DNA of 64,000 nucleotides from Pseudooceanicola batsensis HTCC2597 (GCF_000152725.1 NZ_CH724131.1:1165856-1229855); one strand, 5' to 3'; positions 15,184-24,228 are shown, counted from the stretch's first letter. Notes: a model not told the origin generated them from the letters alone. Numbers and translations: made by a program.

Positions 15184-17484
15184 CTACTTCGCCGCCTGGA
15201 TCGCCGCCCAGACCCGGCCGGGAGTGGCGGGCATGTGGAACTCGGTCACGCCGACCTGCGCCAGGGCATCCATCACCGCGCTCATTCCCGCGGCCATGCC
15301 GCCGACCGAGCCTGCCTCGCCCACGCCCTTGACGCCGAGCGGATTGAGACCGGTCGGCACCTCGTGGAAGCCGCAGTCGTACTCCGGCAGATCCGCCGCG
15401 CGCGGCATCGCGTAATCCATGAACGAACCGGTCAGGAGCTGGCCGTCATCGGCGCCATAGGTCATCTCTTCCATGAAGATCTGCCCGAGCGCCTGCGCCA
15501 CGCCGCCCTGAATCTGCCCCTCGGCGATCTGCGGCTGCAGCACGCGGCCGATGTCCTCGACCGCGGCATAGCGCATGATCTCGAACCGCCCGGTTTCAGG
15601 GTCCAGTTCCACCTCGCAGATGTGGCAGCCGTTCGGAAAGGTCGGCGCCTCGGGCGAGAACTCGCCGTTCGCGGCCAGAGGAATGCCCTTTTCACCGGCG
15701 ACCCGGGCGACCTGCTCCAACGAGATCTCGCGATCCGTCCCGGCAATGCGGAAGGTGCCGCCGGAATATTCTATATCCGCCACATCGGCCTCGAGCTCTT
15801 CGCCCGCGATCCCCCTGGCCTCGGACAGGATCGTCTCGACCGCGCCCATGAGCGCCGATCCGCCCTTGATCATCCCGCCCGAACCGCCCATGCCGCCGCC
15901 CTTGGGCATGACATCGGTATCGCCCTGGGTATAGCTGATCCTGTCCGGCGCGATCTCGAACCCCTCGGCGGCCAGGTCGATCAGCGCCGTCTCGACGCCC
16001 TGCCCGGCCGAGAACGCGCCGGCCGCGACCGAGATCGTTCCGTCGGCATGCAACTCCACGTTGGTCCAGTCGGCGCCGCGCCGGCCCCACATGCCGCCCG
16101 CCGTCTCGATGCAGAGCGCCAGCCCCAGCCCGCGAACCCGTCCCTTCGCCTCGCTCGCGGCCCTGCGGGCGGGATAGTCGTTCAGCCGCGCCCGCTCGAT
16201 CCCGGCGTCCAGGACCTGTTCGAAGGCGCCGCTGTCGTAGCCGAAATACCAGATCGGCGGCCAGGGCATCCGGTCCTCGGGAATCAGATTCTTCCGGCGC
16301 AGCGCGATCCGGTACTGCCCCAGTTCCCGCGCGGCCTTGTCGATCAGGCTTTCGATGATGAAGGTCATCTCGGGCCGCCCCGCCCCGCGATAGGGCGCGA
16401 CCGGCACGGTGTTGGTCAGGTAGCCCTCGAGCCGGCCCGCGATCACCGGGGTCGTGTAGACACCCGCGACGCCGCCGAAGTTCAGGACCGGCGGCAGGGA
16501 CCGCGCAGAGGCATAGGCGCCCATGTCTACCCGCAGCGCCACGGTCAGCGCGGTAAAGGTGCCGTCCCGGTCCAGCCCCAGCTCCGCATCGAACTCCACG
16601 GCGCGTCCGCCCTCGTCCGACAACAGCGCCTCGCCCCGGTCGGCCCGCCAGCGGACGGGACGGTCCAGCTTGCGCGCGGCCCAGAAACACAACACCTCCT
16701 CGCGCAGCGGGCCGGACTTCATCCCGAACGAGCCGCCCACGTCCGGGCCGACGACGCGGATCCCGGAGGGGTCCATGCCGAAAGCCTCGGCCAGCGCGCC
16801 GCGCATGGCGGGCGGGTTCTGATGCGACAGGTAAAGGCCGTAGCGCCCGCCCGGCTCGGGCCGGGCCAGGGCGGCTCGCGGTTCCATCGTCGCGGCCGCC
16901 ACGCGCGAGATCGGCGCCGTCAGACGGACCCGATGCGCCGAGGCGGCGAGCGCCGCTTCGGCCGCCGCCCAGTCGCCCCGGCTCCATTCCGCCGCCAGGT
17001 TGCCGGGGCGGTCCGCGTGCACCGGTCGCGCCCCCTCGGCCCGCGCATCGGCGATGGTCACGACCGGATCGAGATCCGCGAGATCCGGCATCACCGCCTC
17101 GGCGGCGTCCATCGCCGCCTCGCGGCTCTCGGCGACGATCATGGCCAGCGGTTCGCCGACGAAGCGCACCTCGTCCCGCGCAAGCAGGTGACGCGGCGTA
17201 TGCTCCCACGTCCGGCCGTCCGGCCCCTCGAGCGCCATGGCGGTCTGCACCGGCCCCACCCCGTCGGCCTCGAGATCGGCGGCCGTATAGACGGCGACGA
17301 CCCCCGGCATCCCTGCCGCGACGCCGGGGTCGATCCCCTCGATCCGCGCCGCGGCATGGGGAGAGCGGACGAAGACGGACCAGAGCGCGCCCTCGACCCG
17401 TATGTCGTCGGCATACCGCCCGGTCCCGGTGGTGAGCCGGTAATCCTCGACCCGTCCCTTGCGGCGCGTCTGCATGTCTTTCAT
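15184..17484 (-). CDS. xanthine dehydrogenase-family molybdopterin-binding large subunit
   Basis: 766 residues from the ATG at 17484 (GAGGAG eight bases upstream). Domain order is Ald_Xan_dh_C (about residues 15-120, TGRYADDIRVEG) and then MoCo-binding regions. Visible motifs are GPDVGGSFGMKSG, the active-site loop PYRGAGRP as in form II (non-CO) hydroxylases, GAFSAGQGVETALIDLAAE, and the catalytic glutamate in GVKGVGEAGSVGG. It lacks the AYxCSFR loop of true CO dehydrogenase. Such subunits hydroxylate aldehydes, purines or N-heteroaromatics together with [2Fe-2S] and FAD subunits. Neither partner is in the window, so it is an orphan here. A downstream ligase and an upstream TRAP transporter on the same strand suggest catabolism of an imported acid. 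Confidence 0.9.
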   Translation of the reverse strand: MKDMQTRRKGRVEDYRLTTGTGRYADDIRVEGALWSVFVRSPHAAARIEGIDPGVAAGMPGVVAVYTAADLEADGVGPVQTAMALEGPDGRTWEHTPRHLLARDEVRFVGEPLAMIVAESREAAMDAAEAVMPDLADLDPVVTIADARAEGARPVHADRPGNLAAEWSRGDWAAAEAALAASAHRVRLTAPISRVAAATMEPRAALARPEPGGRYGLYLSHQNPPAMRGALAEAFGMDPSGIRVVGPDVGGSFGMKSGPLREEVLCFWAARKLDRPVRWRADRGEALLSDEGGRAVEFDAELGLDRDGTFTALTVALRVDMGAYASARSLPPVLNFGGVAGVYTTPVIAGRLEGYLTNTVPVAPYRGAGRPEMTFIIESLIDKAARELGQYRIALRRKNLIPEDRMPWPPIWYFGYDSGAFEQVLDAGIERARLNDYPARRAASEAKGRVRGLGLALCIETAGGMWGRRGADWTNVELHADGTISVAAGAFSAGQGVETALIDLAAEGFEIAPDRISYTQGDTDVMPKGGGMGGSGGMIKGGSALMGAVETILSEARGIAGEELEADVADIEYSGGTFRIAGTDREISLEQVARVAGEKGIPLAANGEFSPEAPTFPNGCHICEVELDPETGRFEIMRYAAVEDIGRVLQPQIAEGQIQGGVAQALGQIFMEEMTYGADDGQLLTGSFMDYAMPRAADLPEYDCGFHEVPTGLNPLGVKGVGEAGSVGGMAAGMSAVMDALAQVGVTEFHMPATPGRVWAAIQAAK

Positions 17485-17888
17485 CCCGTTTCTCCTCGGC
17501 TGGGCGTCCCGTGCAGGATGAGGGGCCGCCCGCCAATGGTTAGTGATATCGCGGGGACCGTCAAACGGATGCGGGGCGCGCGGGTTTGCACAGTGAGCCG
17601 CCCGCGCTGTGCGGCATGCCGAGCGGCCCCCGCGCTCCGCCCGTAGGGTGCGAGCCCGCACGCACCGCTCGCACGCACCGCCCGCACGCGCCCGGCGCCA
17701 CACGCCGGAAACGCCCCGCCCGCCGCAAGGGCCGGCGAGGCCGCGTCCCGCTATCCGCCGTAGAAGAAGTTCAGCACGGCTTGGCCCGCCCGCTCCCGTA
17801 GGGCGCGTGCCCGCACGCACCGCACGCGCCCGGCGCCGCACGCCGGAAACGCCCCGCCCGCCGCAAGGGCCGGCGGGGCCGCGTGTCG
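17485..17888. repeat. duplicated 3' end of dctM with GC-rich flank
   Basis: No gene in 404 bp. Two copies of a ~120-bp unit, about 17642-17773 and 17797-17911, are offset by 138 bp. Each starts with CGTAGGG(T/C)GCG and a GCACGCACC palindrome. Both share CACGCCGGAAACGCC and CCGCAAGGGCCGGCG and run into CTATCCGCCGTAGAAGAAG. In the right copy that last block is the stop and last codons of dctM (NFFYGG); in the left copy it is a detached relic. The left copy carries a small extra block of the palindrome unit. Confidence 0.75.
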
Positions 17889-19205
17889 CTATCCGCCGTA
17901 GAAGAAGTTCGGCAGGAAGAGCGCGATGTCCGGGAAGAGGATGATCAGCAGCACCCCGACCAATGTCACGATGACGTAGGGCACGACCGAAGCGTAGATG
18001 TCGCCCATGCTCACGCCCGGCGGCGCGACCCCCTTGAGATAGAACAGGTTGAACCCGAAGGGCGGTGTCATGTAGCCCACCTCCATCATGATGATGAAGA
18101 GGATGCCGAACCAGATCGGATCGAAGCCCGAGGCCTCGACCACCGGCAGGAAGACCGGCAGGGTGATCAGCATGATCCCCACGGGGTCCAGCACCATTCC
18201 GAAGAGGAACAGCACCAGGAGCATGAACGCCAGCGCGCCCCACTTGCCGCCCGGGATGAAGCTCATCAGGTTCGAGATCAGCGACGAGGCCCCGAGCGCG
18301 GTATAGGCGGTCGAGAAGGCATGCGCCGCAAAGAGGATCCACATGATCAGCGCGGTCAGCTTGATGGTCGCGATCGCCGCCTCGTGGATCACCGTCCAGT
18401 TGAGCTGGCGGTTGACCGTGGTGGCGAACAGCGCGCCGAAGACGCCGATCGCCGCCGCCTCGGTCGGGGTGGCGAATCCGCCGAAGATCGCGCCCAGCAC
18501 GATGGTCACGATCAGGATCGGCAGGATCACCGCCCTCAGCGACCGCAGCTTGGGGCCCCAGCCCGCGCGCTCTTCTTTCGGCAGGGCCGGGCCCATGTGC
18601 GGCTGGAACCAGCAGCGCACGCCGATATAGATCGACACCAGCACGAAAAGCGTCAGCCCCGGGCCGACCCCGGCCGCGAAGAGCCGGCCGACCGACACCT
18701 CGGTCAGCAGCGAATAGAGCACCATCAGGATCGACGGCGGGATCAGGATGCCCCACCCCCCGCCGGCGTTGATGGCCCCCAGGGCCAGTCGTTTGTCATA
18801 CCCCCGTTCCAGCATCTTGGGCAGTGCGATGGTCCCCATGGTGACGACGGCCGCCCCCGATATGCCCGACATGGCGGCGAAGATCACGCAGATCAGCACC
18901 GTTCCGATGGCCAGACCGCCGCGCAGGCCGCCCCACCAGACATGCATCATCTCGTAGAGATCGTTCGCCACCCCCGACTTTTCCAGCAGGATCGCCATGT
19001 AGACGAAGAGCGGGATCGCCATGAGCGTGGGGTTCGACATGGATTCCCACATCTTCGAGGCCAGCAGGTAGAACCCGATCTGCCCCATCTCGAAATAGAG
19101 GAACACCACCGAGATGCCGCCCAGCACGAACGCCAGCGGCGTGCCGAGCATCACGAACAGCAGAAGCGATCCGAAGAAGAGGAGGGTGAGAAGTTCGACG
19201 CTCAT
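17889..19205 (-). CDS. dctM: TRAP transporter large permease (DctM type)
   Basis: 438 residues of mostly hydrophobic sequence with about 12 membrane segments, the usual DctM size. Characteristic segments are FGSLLLFVMLGTPLAFVLGG at the N-terminus, GAINAGGGWGILIPPSI, and FATPTEAAAIGVFGALF. Also present is MEVGYMTPPFGFNLFYLKG near the end. It is the Na+-coupled membrane domain of a tripartite ATP-independent periplasmic transporter. Its start overlaps the dctQ stop by four bases (ATGA), so the two are translationally coupled. The terminal residues NFFYGG are duplicated downstream in non-coding DNA. Confidence 0.95.
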   Translation of the reverse strand: MSVELLTLLFFGSLLLFVMLGTPLAFVLGGISVVFLYFEMGQIGFYLLASKMWESMSNPTLMAIPLFVYMAILLEKSGVANDLYEMMHVWWGGLRGGLAIGTVLICVIFAAMSGISGAAVVTMGTIALPKMLERGYDKRLALGAINAGGGWGILIPPSILMVLYSLLTEVSVGRLFAAGVGPGLTLFVLVSIYIGVRCWFQPHMGPALPKEERAGWGPKLRSLRAVILPILIVTIVLGAIFGGFATPTEAAAIGVFGALFATTVNRQLNWTVIHEAAIATIKLTALIMWILFAAHAFSTAYTALGASSLISNLMSFIPGGKWGALAFMLLVLFLFGMVLDPVGIMLITLPVFLPVVEASGFDPIWFGILFIIMMEVGYMTPPFGFNLFYLKGVAPPGVSMGDIYASVVPYVIVTLVGVLLIILFPDIALFLPNFFYGG

Positions 19206-19774
19206 TCCTGCGCCTCCCCTGCTGCGGCTGCATTGGCGTGCGAATCTGACGGGGCGGGCACGCCGAAGACATCTTCGGGAACCGGCTTGCCCTGCAGGAC
19301 GCGGATATCGGACCAGAGGCGGACGAAGCCCTGCAACAGGAGCAGCACCGCCGCGACCGGGATGAAGGCCTTGGTGGGCCAGAGATAGGGTTTCCAGATC
19401 GAGTTCGTCTGTTCCTTATCGACGAAACTCTCCCAGGCGATGTCCCAGCCCTGCCAGAGCAGGACGCCCACGAAGAGCAGGAACAGCGGATAGGTGAGGA
19501 TATCCAGCAGCGCCTTGCGTCGGGGCGAGAAGCTTCCGTAGATGATGTCGACGTTCACGTGGCCCCGCTCGGCCAGCAGGAACCCGCCGCCCAGGATGGC
19601 GTAGACCCCGAAGATCAGCGTCGCGAGTTCCGCGGTCCAGATCGTGGGCTGCCCCACGAGATAGCGCATGACCACGTCGGCCAGCAGGAACGCGAATATG
19701 ATCAGAACGGCAAGCGAGAGCCACTTCCCGATGAACCGGTTCAGGCGCGTGATGCCGCCCGCGATTTGTAGCAT
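19202..19774 (-). CDS. dctQ: TRAP transporter small permease (DctQ type)
   Basis: 190 residues with four predicted membrane helices and the DctQ signature around residues 45-75 (WTAELATLIFGVYAILGGGF, then RGHVNVDIIYGSF). DctQ pairs with DctM in the inner membrane and docks the periplasmic binding protein. It ends with a short acidic cytoplasmic tail. It overlaps dctM by four bases and lies 140 bp downstream of dctP in the order P-Q-M, the standard TRAP operon layout. Confidence 0.93.
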   Translation of the reverse strand: MLQIAGGITRLNRFIGKWLSLAVLIIFAFLLADVVMRYLVGQPTIWTAELATLIFGVYAILGGGFLLAERGHVNVDIIYGSFSPRRKALLDILTYPLFLLFVGVLLWQGWDIAWESFVDKEQTNSIWKPYLWPTKAFIPVAAVLLLLQGFVRLWSDIRVLQGKPVPEDVFGVPAPSDSHANAAAAGEAQE

Positions 19775-19914
19775 TTGAGAACCTTCCCGGAGAACGATTC
19801 AGGACCGCTGGAAACGCGGTCCGAAACCCTGGACCGCGTCAACGCCTCGACCGTTGGCACGACTGCGGCGGCGCGGGTCGCCGGACCCGGCGCCGCCCGC
19901 GTGAGGTCGAAAGA

Positions 19915-20952
19915 TCAGGCGTAGCCGAGATCCGACATCATCGACTTGTAGAGATCGGCGGCCCGCGCCGCGATCTCGCCCTTCTCGGCCTCGGAGGCGA
20001 GGATCTGGGCCGAAGCCTCTGCCAGCATCTCGAGCACGTCGTCGGGAAGCTGCACGACCTCGACCCCCTGTTCCGCGATCCCCGACGAGAGGGCCTGCGC
20101 CTCGCCCAGCTGATACTCCGACGAACGCTCGTAGAAGCGGGTGGCAAGAGCCGTATCCAGCACGCCGCGCAGGTCGTCCTCCAGCCCTTCGTACTGGTCG
20201 ACGTTCATCAGGAAGCTGTCGGTCGTGAAGCCCAGGGCGGGCTTGTAATGGTACTTGCAGACCTCCCAGAGCGACATGGACTTGGCACCGATCGCCGCAC
20301 CCCAATGCGCGCCGTCCACCACACCCGAGCTGAGCGACTGGTAGAGTTCCGAGCCCGGGATGTACTGCGGCGCCGCGCCGGCGGCCTTCAGATAATCGAG
20401 CATCGTGCCGGAGGACCGGATCTTAACGCCCTGGAAGTCCTCGGCGCTCTCGATCTTCTTCGACAGCACGAATTCGGTCGGATAGACCTTGTCCGTCCGG
20501 ACCATGACGCCGTCGGGCACCAGTTCCTCGTTCACCATCTCCTCGAGGCCGCCCTGCTTGGTGGCGTACTGCACCTCCCAGCTTTCGCGCAGCGTACCCG
20601 GAATGCCGTAAAGGAACGAGGCTGCCTGCGCCTTTTCCTGGAAATAGGACGGCGAGGCGGTCCCCATGGGCACGACGCCCTTGCGGATCAGGTTGTAGAT
20701 CTCGGGACCCTTGGCGAATTCGCCCGCACCGAACAGTTCGAACTGGAACGCGCCGTCGGTCTCTTCCGTGACCCGCTGCGCGAGCACGCCGAGGCTGTCG
20801 TCGAAGGACGACGAGGCCTTGGGCCAGTGCGACTGCACCCGCCAGGTCACCTTGCCCTGTGCGATGCCCTTGCCGACCAGTGCCGGTGCCGCAACGGCCG
20901 CCAGACCGGCGCCGCGCAGGATCGTCCGGCGATTCACGTTCTTGTTGGTCAT
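19915..20952 (-). CDS. dctP: TRAP transporter substrate-binding protein (DctP family)
   Basis: 345 residues. The N-terminus MTNKNVNRRTILRG is followed by a hydrophobic stretch ending PALVGKGIAQ, a likely Tat signal peptide. The DctP fold is clear: KVTWRVQSHWPKASSSFDDS at the start of the mature protein, the ligand-arginine region FQGVKIRSSGTMLDYLKAAGA, and SGVVDGAHWG. The close match to the subgroup of TRAP proteins with a WPK...F start suggests 2-oxo or other monocarboxylates rather than C4-dicarboxylates, but this is not decisive. The divergent TetR gene lies about 250 bp away and may control the operon. Confidence 0.93.
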   Translation of the reverse strand: MTNKNVNRRTILRGAGLAAVAAPALVGKGIAQGKVTWRVQSHWPKASSSFDDSLGVLAQRVTEETDGAFQFELFGAGEFAKGPEIYNLIRKGVVPMGTASPSYFQEKAQAASFLYGIPGTLRESWEVQYATKQGGLEEMVNEELVPDGVMVRTDKVYPTEFVLSKKIESAEDFQGVKIRSSGTMLDYLKAAGAAPQYIPGSELYQSLSSGVVDGAHWGAAIGAKSMSLWEVCKYHYKPALGFTTDSFLMNVDQYEGLEDDLRGVLDTALATRFYERSSEYQLGEAQALSSGIAEQGVEVVQLPDDVLEMLAEASAQILASEAEKGEIAARAADLYKSMMSDLGYA

Positions 20953-21206
20953 GCTTTCCTCCCTTGACCATCATCCCTGGGAAGCGGCTTCGTCGTCCGC
21001 GGTCCCGCGATCTTACGGGCGGACGTTTCTGTCAAGAGCCCTCCCCCTGATGCACTCACCAGAACATCTTTCTACTCGCGCGTCAACGAGTTGCGCCGCA
21101 GTACGGGCATGGTCCGGCGGGACAGCTAAGGGTCGAAAGAGTTGAAATTTTTTCCGTCCCGTGCAATTCCCGCATGGCGGAATATGCGACAGTGAACGGT
21201 GGGCTC

Positions 21207-21818
21207 ATGGCCAGTTGGAACGGTGCGATCGCCTCGCGTGAGGAAATACGGGAAATCAAGCGTCGGGCGGCGCTCAGGGTCGCTGCGCGGATCTTCAATG
21301 AAAAAGGGTATCACGCCACGTCGCTCGACGAGATCGCGGACGAGATCGGCGTCACCAAGACGGCGCTCTACTACTATTTCAAGAACAAGGAACAGCTGCT
21401 CTACGAGTGTCTCAAGCTGACTTACGATTGCGGACAGAATGCCCGGCGCGAATGCGAGGCGATGGAGGGGTCGGCCGTCGAAAAGCTGAGGCATCTCTAC
21501 CGGCGGTTCATGGAAAACCTGATGGAAGAGCGTGGCGCCTATACCACCATGGCCAACATCCGCGCCCTGACCGAGGAGCAGCAGGCAGAGCTGCGCGAGC
21601 GGCGGATGTGCTTCGACGGGTACAGCCGGATGCTGCTCGAAAAGGCGATCGAGGATGGCACGGTCCGGCCGGTCGACGTGCGTTTGACCTCCAGCTTCTT
21701 CCTGGGGTCGGTGAACTGGATCCTGCGCTGGCATAGCGAGAACGACGCCATGGCCCCGGCCGAGATCTCGGACCATTTCCTGGACCTCTTCATGCTCGGC
21801 ATCGTCCAACGCGGCTGA
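21207..21818 (+). CDS. TetR/AcrR family transcriptional regulator
   Basis: 203 residues from the ATG at 21207; an in-frame ATG at 21174 would add eleven residues. Neither start has an ideal ribosome-binding site, so the start is uncertain. The N-terminal helix-turn-helix is textbook TetR (about residues 15-60): AARIFNEKGYHATSLDEIAD and IGVTKTALYYYFKNKEQLLY. The C-terminal ligand domain (TetR_C with MLLEKAIEDGTVRPVD) ends in helices expected for dimerisation. It is divergent from the dctPQM genes and convergent with the old yellow enzyme operon. It is a plausible repressor of one or both, perhaps with an acyl-CoA effector, as is common for TetR proteins beside CoA ligases. Confidence 0.9.
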   Translation: MASWNGAIASREEIREIKRRAALRVAARIFNEKGYHATSLDEIADEIGVTKTALYYYFKNKEQLLYECLKLTYDCGQNARRECEAMEGSAVEKLRHLYRRFMENLMEERGAYTTMANIRALTEEQQAELRERRMCFDGYSRMLLEKAIEDGTVRPVDVRLTSSFFLGSVNWILRWHSENDAMAPAEISDHFLDLFMLGIVQRG

Positions 21819-21827
21819 CGCCGGTGG

Positions 21828-22976
21828 TCACGCCAGCGGCTCCTCGTCCATCGAGGCGAGCCCTCGCTTCCACCTGGACAGCCACCAGGCATAGGGCGCG
21901 GGCCAGGCCTCCCAGTCCGGAACGCCCAGTCTCTCCGCCGCATGATGGGCCCAGTACGGATTGAAGAGCGATTGACGGCCGATCGCGATCAGATCCGCCT
22001 GCCCCTCCTGCAACAGCTGCTCGGCCAGGTCCGGCGTCCGGATCAGGCCGACCGCCTGGGTCATGATCCCCGTCTCCTCGCGCAGCAGCTTGGCGAACTG
22101 CGCCTGATAGGCCGGCCCCCGTGCGAGGTTCGAATTGGTCGCGCCATGCAGCATGTTCCCGCCCGAGGAACAGTCGACCACGTCGACCCCCGCCTGCTTG
22201 AGCGCCTTTGCCAGAGCGACGGAATCACCGGGCTCCCACCCGCCGTCGATCCAGTCGGTGGCCGAGATGCGGGTGAAGAGCGGCACGTCATCGGGCAGCG
22301 CCGCCCGCACCGCCCGCACGACCTCCAGCGGATAGCGCATGCGGTTCTCGAGCGATCCGCCGTATGCGTCCTCGCGCCGGTTGGCCAGCGGGGTGAGGAA
22401 GCTTTGCAGAAGATAGCCATGCGCCATGTGGATCTCGACCATGTCGAACCCGGCCTCGAGCGCCCGCTGCGCCCCGGTCACGAAGGCCTCGCGCACCTCG
22501 TCCATGTCGGCGCGGTCCATCTCCCGGGGTTCCAGCCAACCCTCGGTGAAGGCGACGGCAGAGGGGGCGATCGGTGTCCAGCTCTCGTCCCCGGCCTCAA
22601 GGTTCTCCTGCGTGAGCGGGCCGTTGCCCTCCCACGCCCGCTGGGTCGCCGCCTTGCGGCCGGCATGCGCCAGCTGCAGGCAGGACCGAAATCCCAACCC
22701 CCTGATCTGGGCGGTGATCGGGCGGAACGCCTCGACATGGCTGTCGTGGTAGATGCCGGTGCACCCGTTCGAGATACGGCCGGTGCGCGTTACGGCCGCG
22801 GCCTCGACAAAGATCAGGCCCGCGCCGCCGAAGGCGAACTTGCCGTAATGCGTGCGATGGAAGTCGGTGACGTGCCCGTCTTCGGCGCAGTACATGTCCA
22901 TCGGCGGGATGACCACCCGGTTGGGAATGGTGACGCCGCGGATGGTGAGCGGCGTGAACAGTATCGGCTGGCTCAT
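21828..22976 (-). CDS. NADH:flavin oxidoreductase, old yellow enzyme family
   Basis: 382 residues from the ATG at 22976. It is an FMN TIM barrel: N-terminal FTPLTIRGVTIPNRVVIPPM, then MYCAEDG, and the substrate-binding EIHMAHGYLLQSFL. Next come PLANRREDAYGGSLENRMRY (the OYE fingerprint) and the phosphate-binding GLIRTPDLAEQLLQEGQADL. The Cys in MYCAEDG fits the YqjM-like (class III) group. These enzymes reduce activated C=C bonds in enones, enoates or enoyl-CoA. The start overlaps the stop of the upstream alcohol dehydrogenase gene (ATGA), so the two are translationally coupled. Confidence 0.93.
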   Translation of the reverse strand: MSQPILFTPLTIRGVTIPNRVVIPPMDMYCAEDGHVTDFHRTHYGKFAFGGAGLIFVEAAAVTRTGRISNGCTGIYHDSHVEAFRPITAQIRGLGFRSCLQLAHAGRKAATQRAWEGNGPLTQENLEAGDESWTPIAPSAVAFTEGWLEPREMDRADMDEVREAFVTGAQRALEAGFDMVEIHMAHGYLLQSFLTPLANRREDAYGGSLENRMRYPLEVVRAVRAALPDDVPLFTRISATDWIDGGWEPGDSVALAKALKQAGVDVVDCSSGGNMLHGATNSNLARGPAYQAQFAKLLREETGIMTQAVGLIRTPDLAEQLLQEGQADLIAIGRQSLFNPYWAHHAAERLGVPDWEAWPAPYAWWLSRWKRGLASMDEEPLA

Positions 22977-24127
22977 GTGGCTCCTCGATGGCCGTGCGGG
23001 GCGAGGATCTGGCGCAGGGCGCGCCCCTCGGCCAGCTTGTCGAACCCGGCGTTCACCTCGTCGAAGCCGAGGTATCCGTCGATCAGCCGGTCCACGGGCA
23101 GCGCCCCCGCATGGTACATCCGCAGAAAGCGCGGGATGTCCCGGACCGGCACGCTCGATCCCATGTAGGACCCGATGATCGCCTTCTCGTTCGACACCAT
23201 CTCGGCGTGGTCGATGCCGAATGTCGCGCCCGCGGGCGACAGCCCGGCGGTGATCAGGCGCCCGCCCCGGCGCAGCACGGAATAGGCGCCCTCGAGCGCC
23301 TTGACCGCGCCGGCAAGCTCGACCGCCACGTCCACGCCGCCGCGGGTCAGGTCCGCCACCTTGCTCGCAAGTTCGGGGTCGGCCGCATCGAAGACATGGG
23401 TGGCGCCCAGTTCGGATGCCTTCCGGCGTTTCGCCTCGACCGTGTCGACGCCGATGACCACCTCGGCACCGCTGGCCCTGGCGCCCATGATCCCGCAGAG
23501 CCCCACGCCGCCCAGGCCGAAGACGGCCACGGTCTCGCCCGCCTGGAGGCGCGCGGTGTTCATCACCGCCCCGGCTCCGGTCATCACCGCACAGCCGAAG
23601 ACCGCCGCATCCACCATCGGGATCGGATCGTCCACCACGACCACCGAGCCCCGGCTCACCACGGCGTATTCCGCGAAACAGGAGATGCCGGTGTGATGAT
23701 GGATCTCCTCGCCGTCCGCACCCCTGATGCGGGTCCCGCCGGAGAGCAGCCCGCCCTCGGCCCGCGCCTTCACCGCGGCTTGGCAGATCTGGGGACGGCC
23801 CGACTGGCACATTTCGCATCGGCCGCAGGACGGCGCGAACTGGAACACCACCTTGTCGCCCACCCGGACATCGTCGATGCCCGCGCCGATCTCGACGACC
23901 TCTCCGGCGCCCTCGTGGCCCATCAGCATCGGCACCATGCGCCCGCGATTGCCGGTGATCACCGACAGGTCGGAATGACAGAGCCCGCCGCCCATGACCT
24001 TGACCACGACATCCGTGGCTTTCGGCGGCAGAAGCGTCACGGTCTCCAGTTGCAGCGGCGCGCTTTCGGCGAACGGCGCCGGCCTCTCCAACTCCCGGAG
24101 AACCAGCCCCTTGCAGGTCAGTGTCAT
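22973..24127 (-). CDS. zinc-dependent alcohol dehydrogenase (MDR family)
   Basis: 384 residues from the ATG at 24127, which follows AAGGAGGACGAC. Catalytic zinc ligands are visible in GGGLCHSDLSVI and LMGHEGAGEVVE. The structural-zinc cysteines lie in APSCGRCEMCQSGRPQIC. The Rossmann nucleotide site is AVFGLGGVGLCGIMGA, followed by an acidic residue (IGVDTVEAKR), which favours NAD+ over NADP+. It resembles the class III and NDMA-dependent alcohol dehydrogenase branch. It lies between an acyl-CoA ligase (102 bp upstream) and the coupled old yellow enzyme, forming a likely three-gene operon for oxidation and reduction of an activated compound. Confidence 0.93.
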   Translation of the reverse strand: MTLTCKGLVLRELERPAPFAESAPLQLETVTLLPPKATDVVVKVMGGGLCHSDLSVITGNRGRMVPMLMGHEGAGEVVEIGAGIDDVRVGDKVVFQFAPSCGRCEMCQSGRPQICQAAVKARAEGGLLSGGTRIRGADGEEIHHHTGISCFAEYAVVSRGSVVVVDDPIPMVDAAVFGCAVMTGAGAVMNTARLQAGETVAVFGLGGVGLCGIMGARASGAEVVIGVDTVEAKRRKASELGATHVFDAADPELASKVADLTRGGVDVAVELAGAVKALEGAYSVLRRGGRLITAGLSPAGATFGIDHAEMVSNEKAIIGSYMGSSVPVRDIPRFLRMYHAGALPVDRLIDGYLGFDEVNAGFDKLAEGRALRQILAPHGHRGAT

Positions 24128-24228
24128 TGTCGTCCTCCTTTGTCGGCGCCCCCGATCCGCCCTGCGGGACCATAGGCGCGAGGTCCCGGCGCGCGCAACG
24201 GCATGCCCATTTCCCAATCGGTCGTCCC

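Noticed and set aside
14846..15415. A 189-codon plus-strand frame in the gap before the molybdenum hydroxylase
   Set aside because: No ribosome-binding site of note, low-complexity Gly/Arg/Pro sequence, and overlap with the 3' end of the molybdenum hydroxylase.
15184..17484. Considered as CO dehydrogenase large subunit CoxL
   Set aside because: The active-site loop reads PYRGAGR, not AYxCSFR, and coxM/coxS are absent.
17642..17822. GC-rich repeats considered as a replication origin or iteron array
   Set aside because: No DnaA-box cluster, no replication gene nearby, and the unit is explained as a duplicated dctM tail with palindromes.
17485..18756. Upstream extension of the molybdenum hydroxylase frame to a 1,190-residue protein
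   Set aside because: The extra ~420 residues are Arg/Gly-rich, overlap dctM antisense-like frames, and precede a good ribosome-binding site and family-typical N-terminus at 17484.
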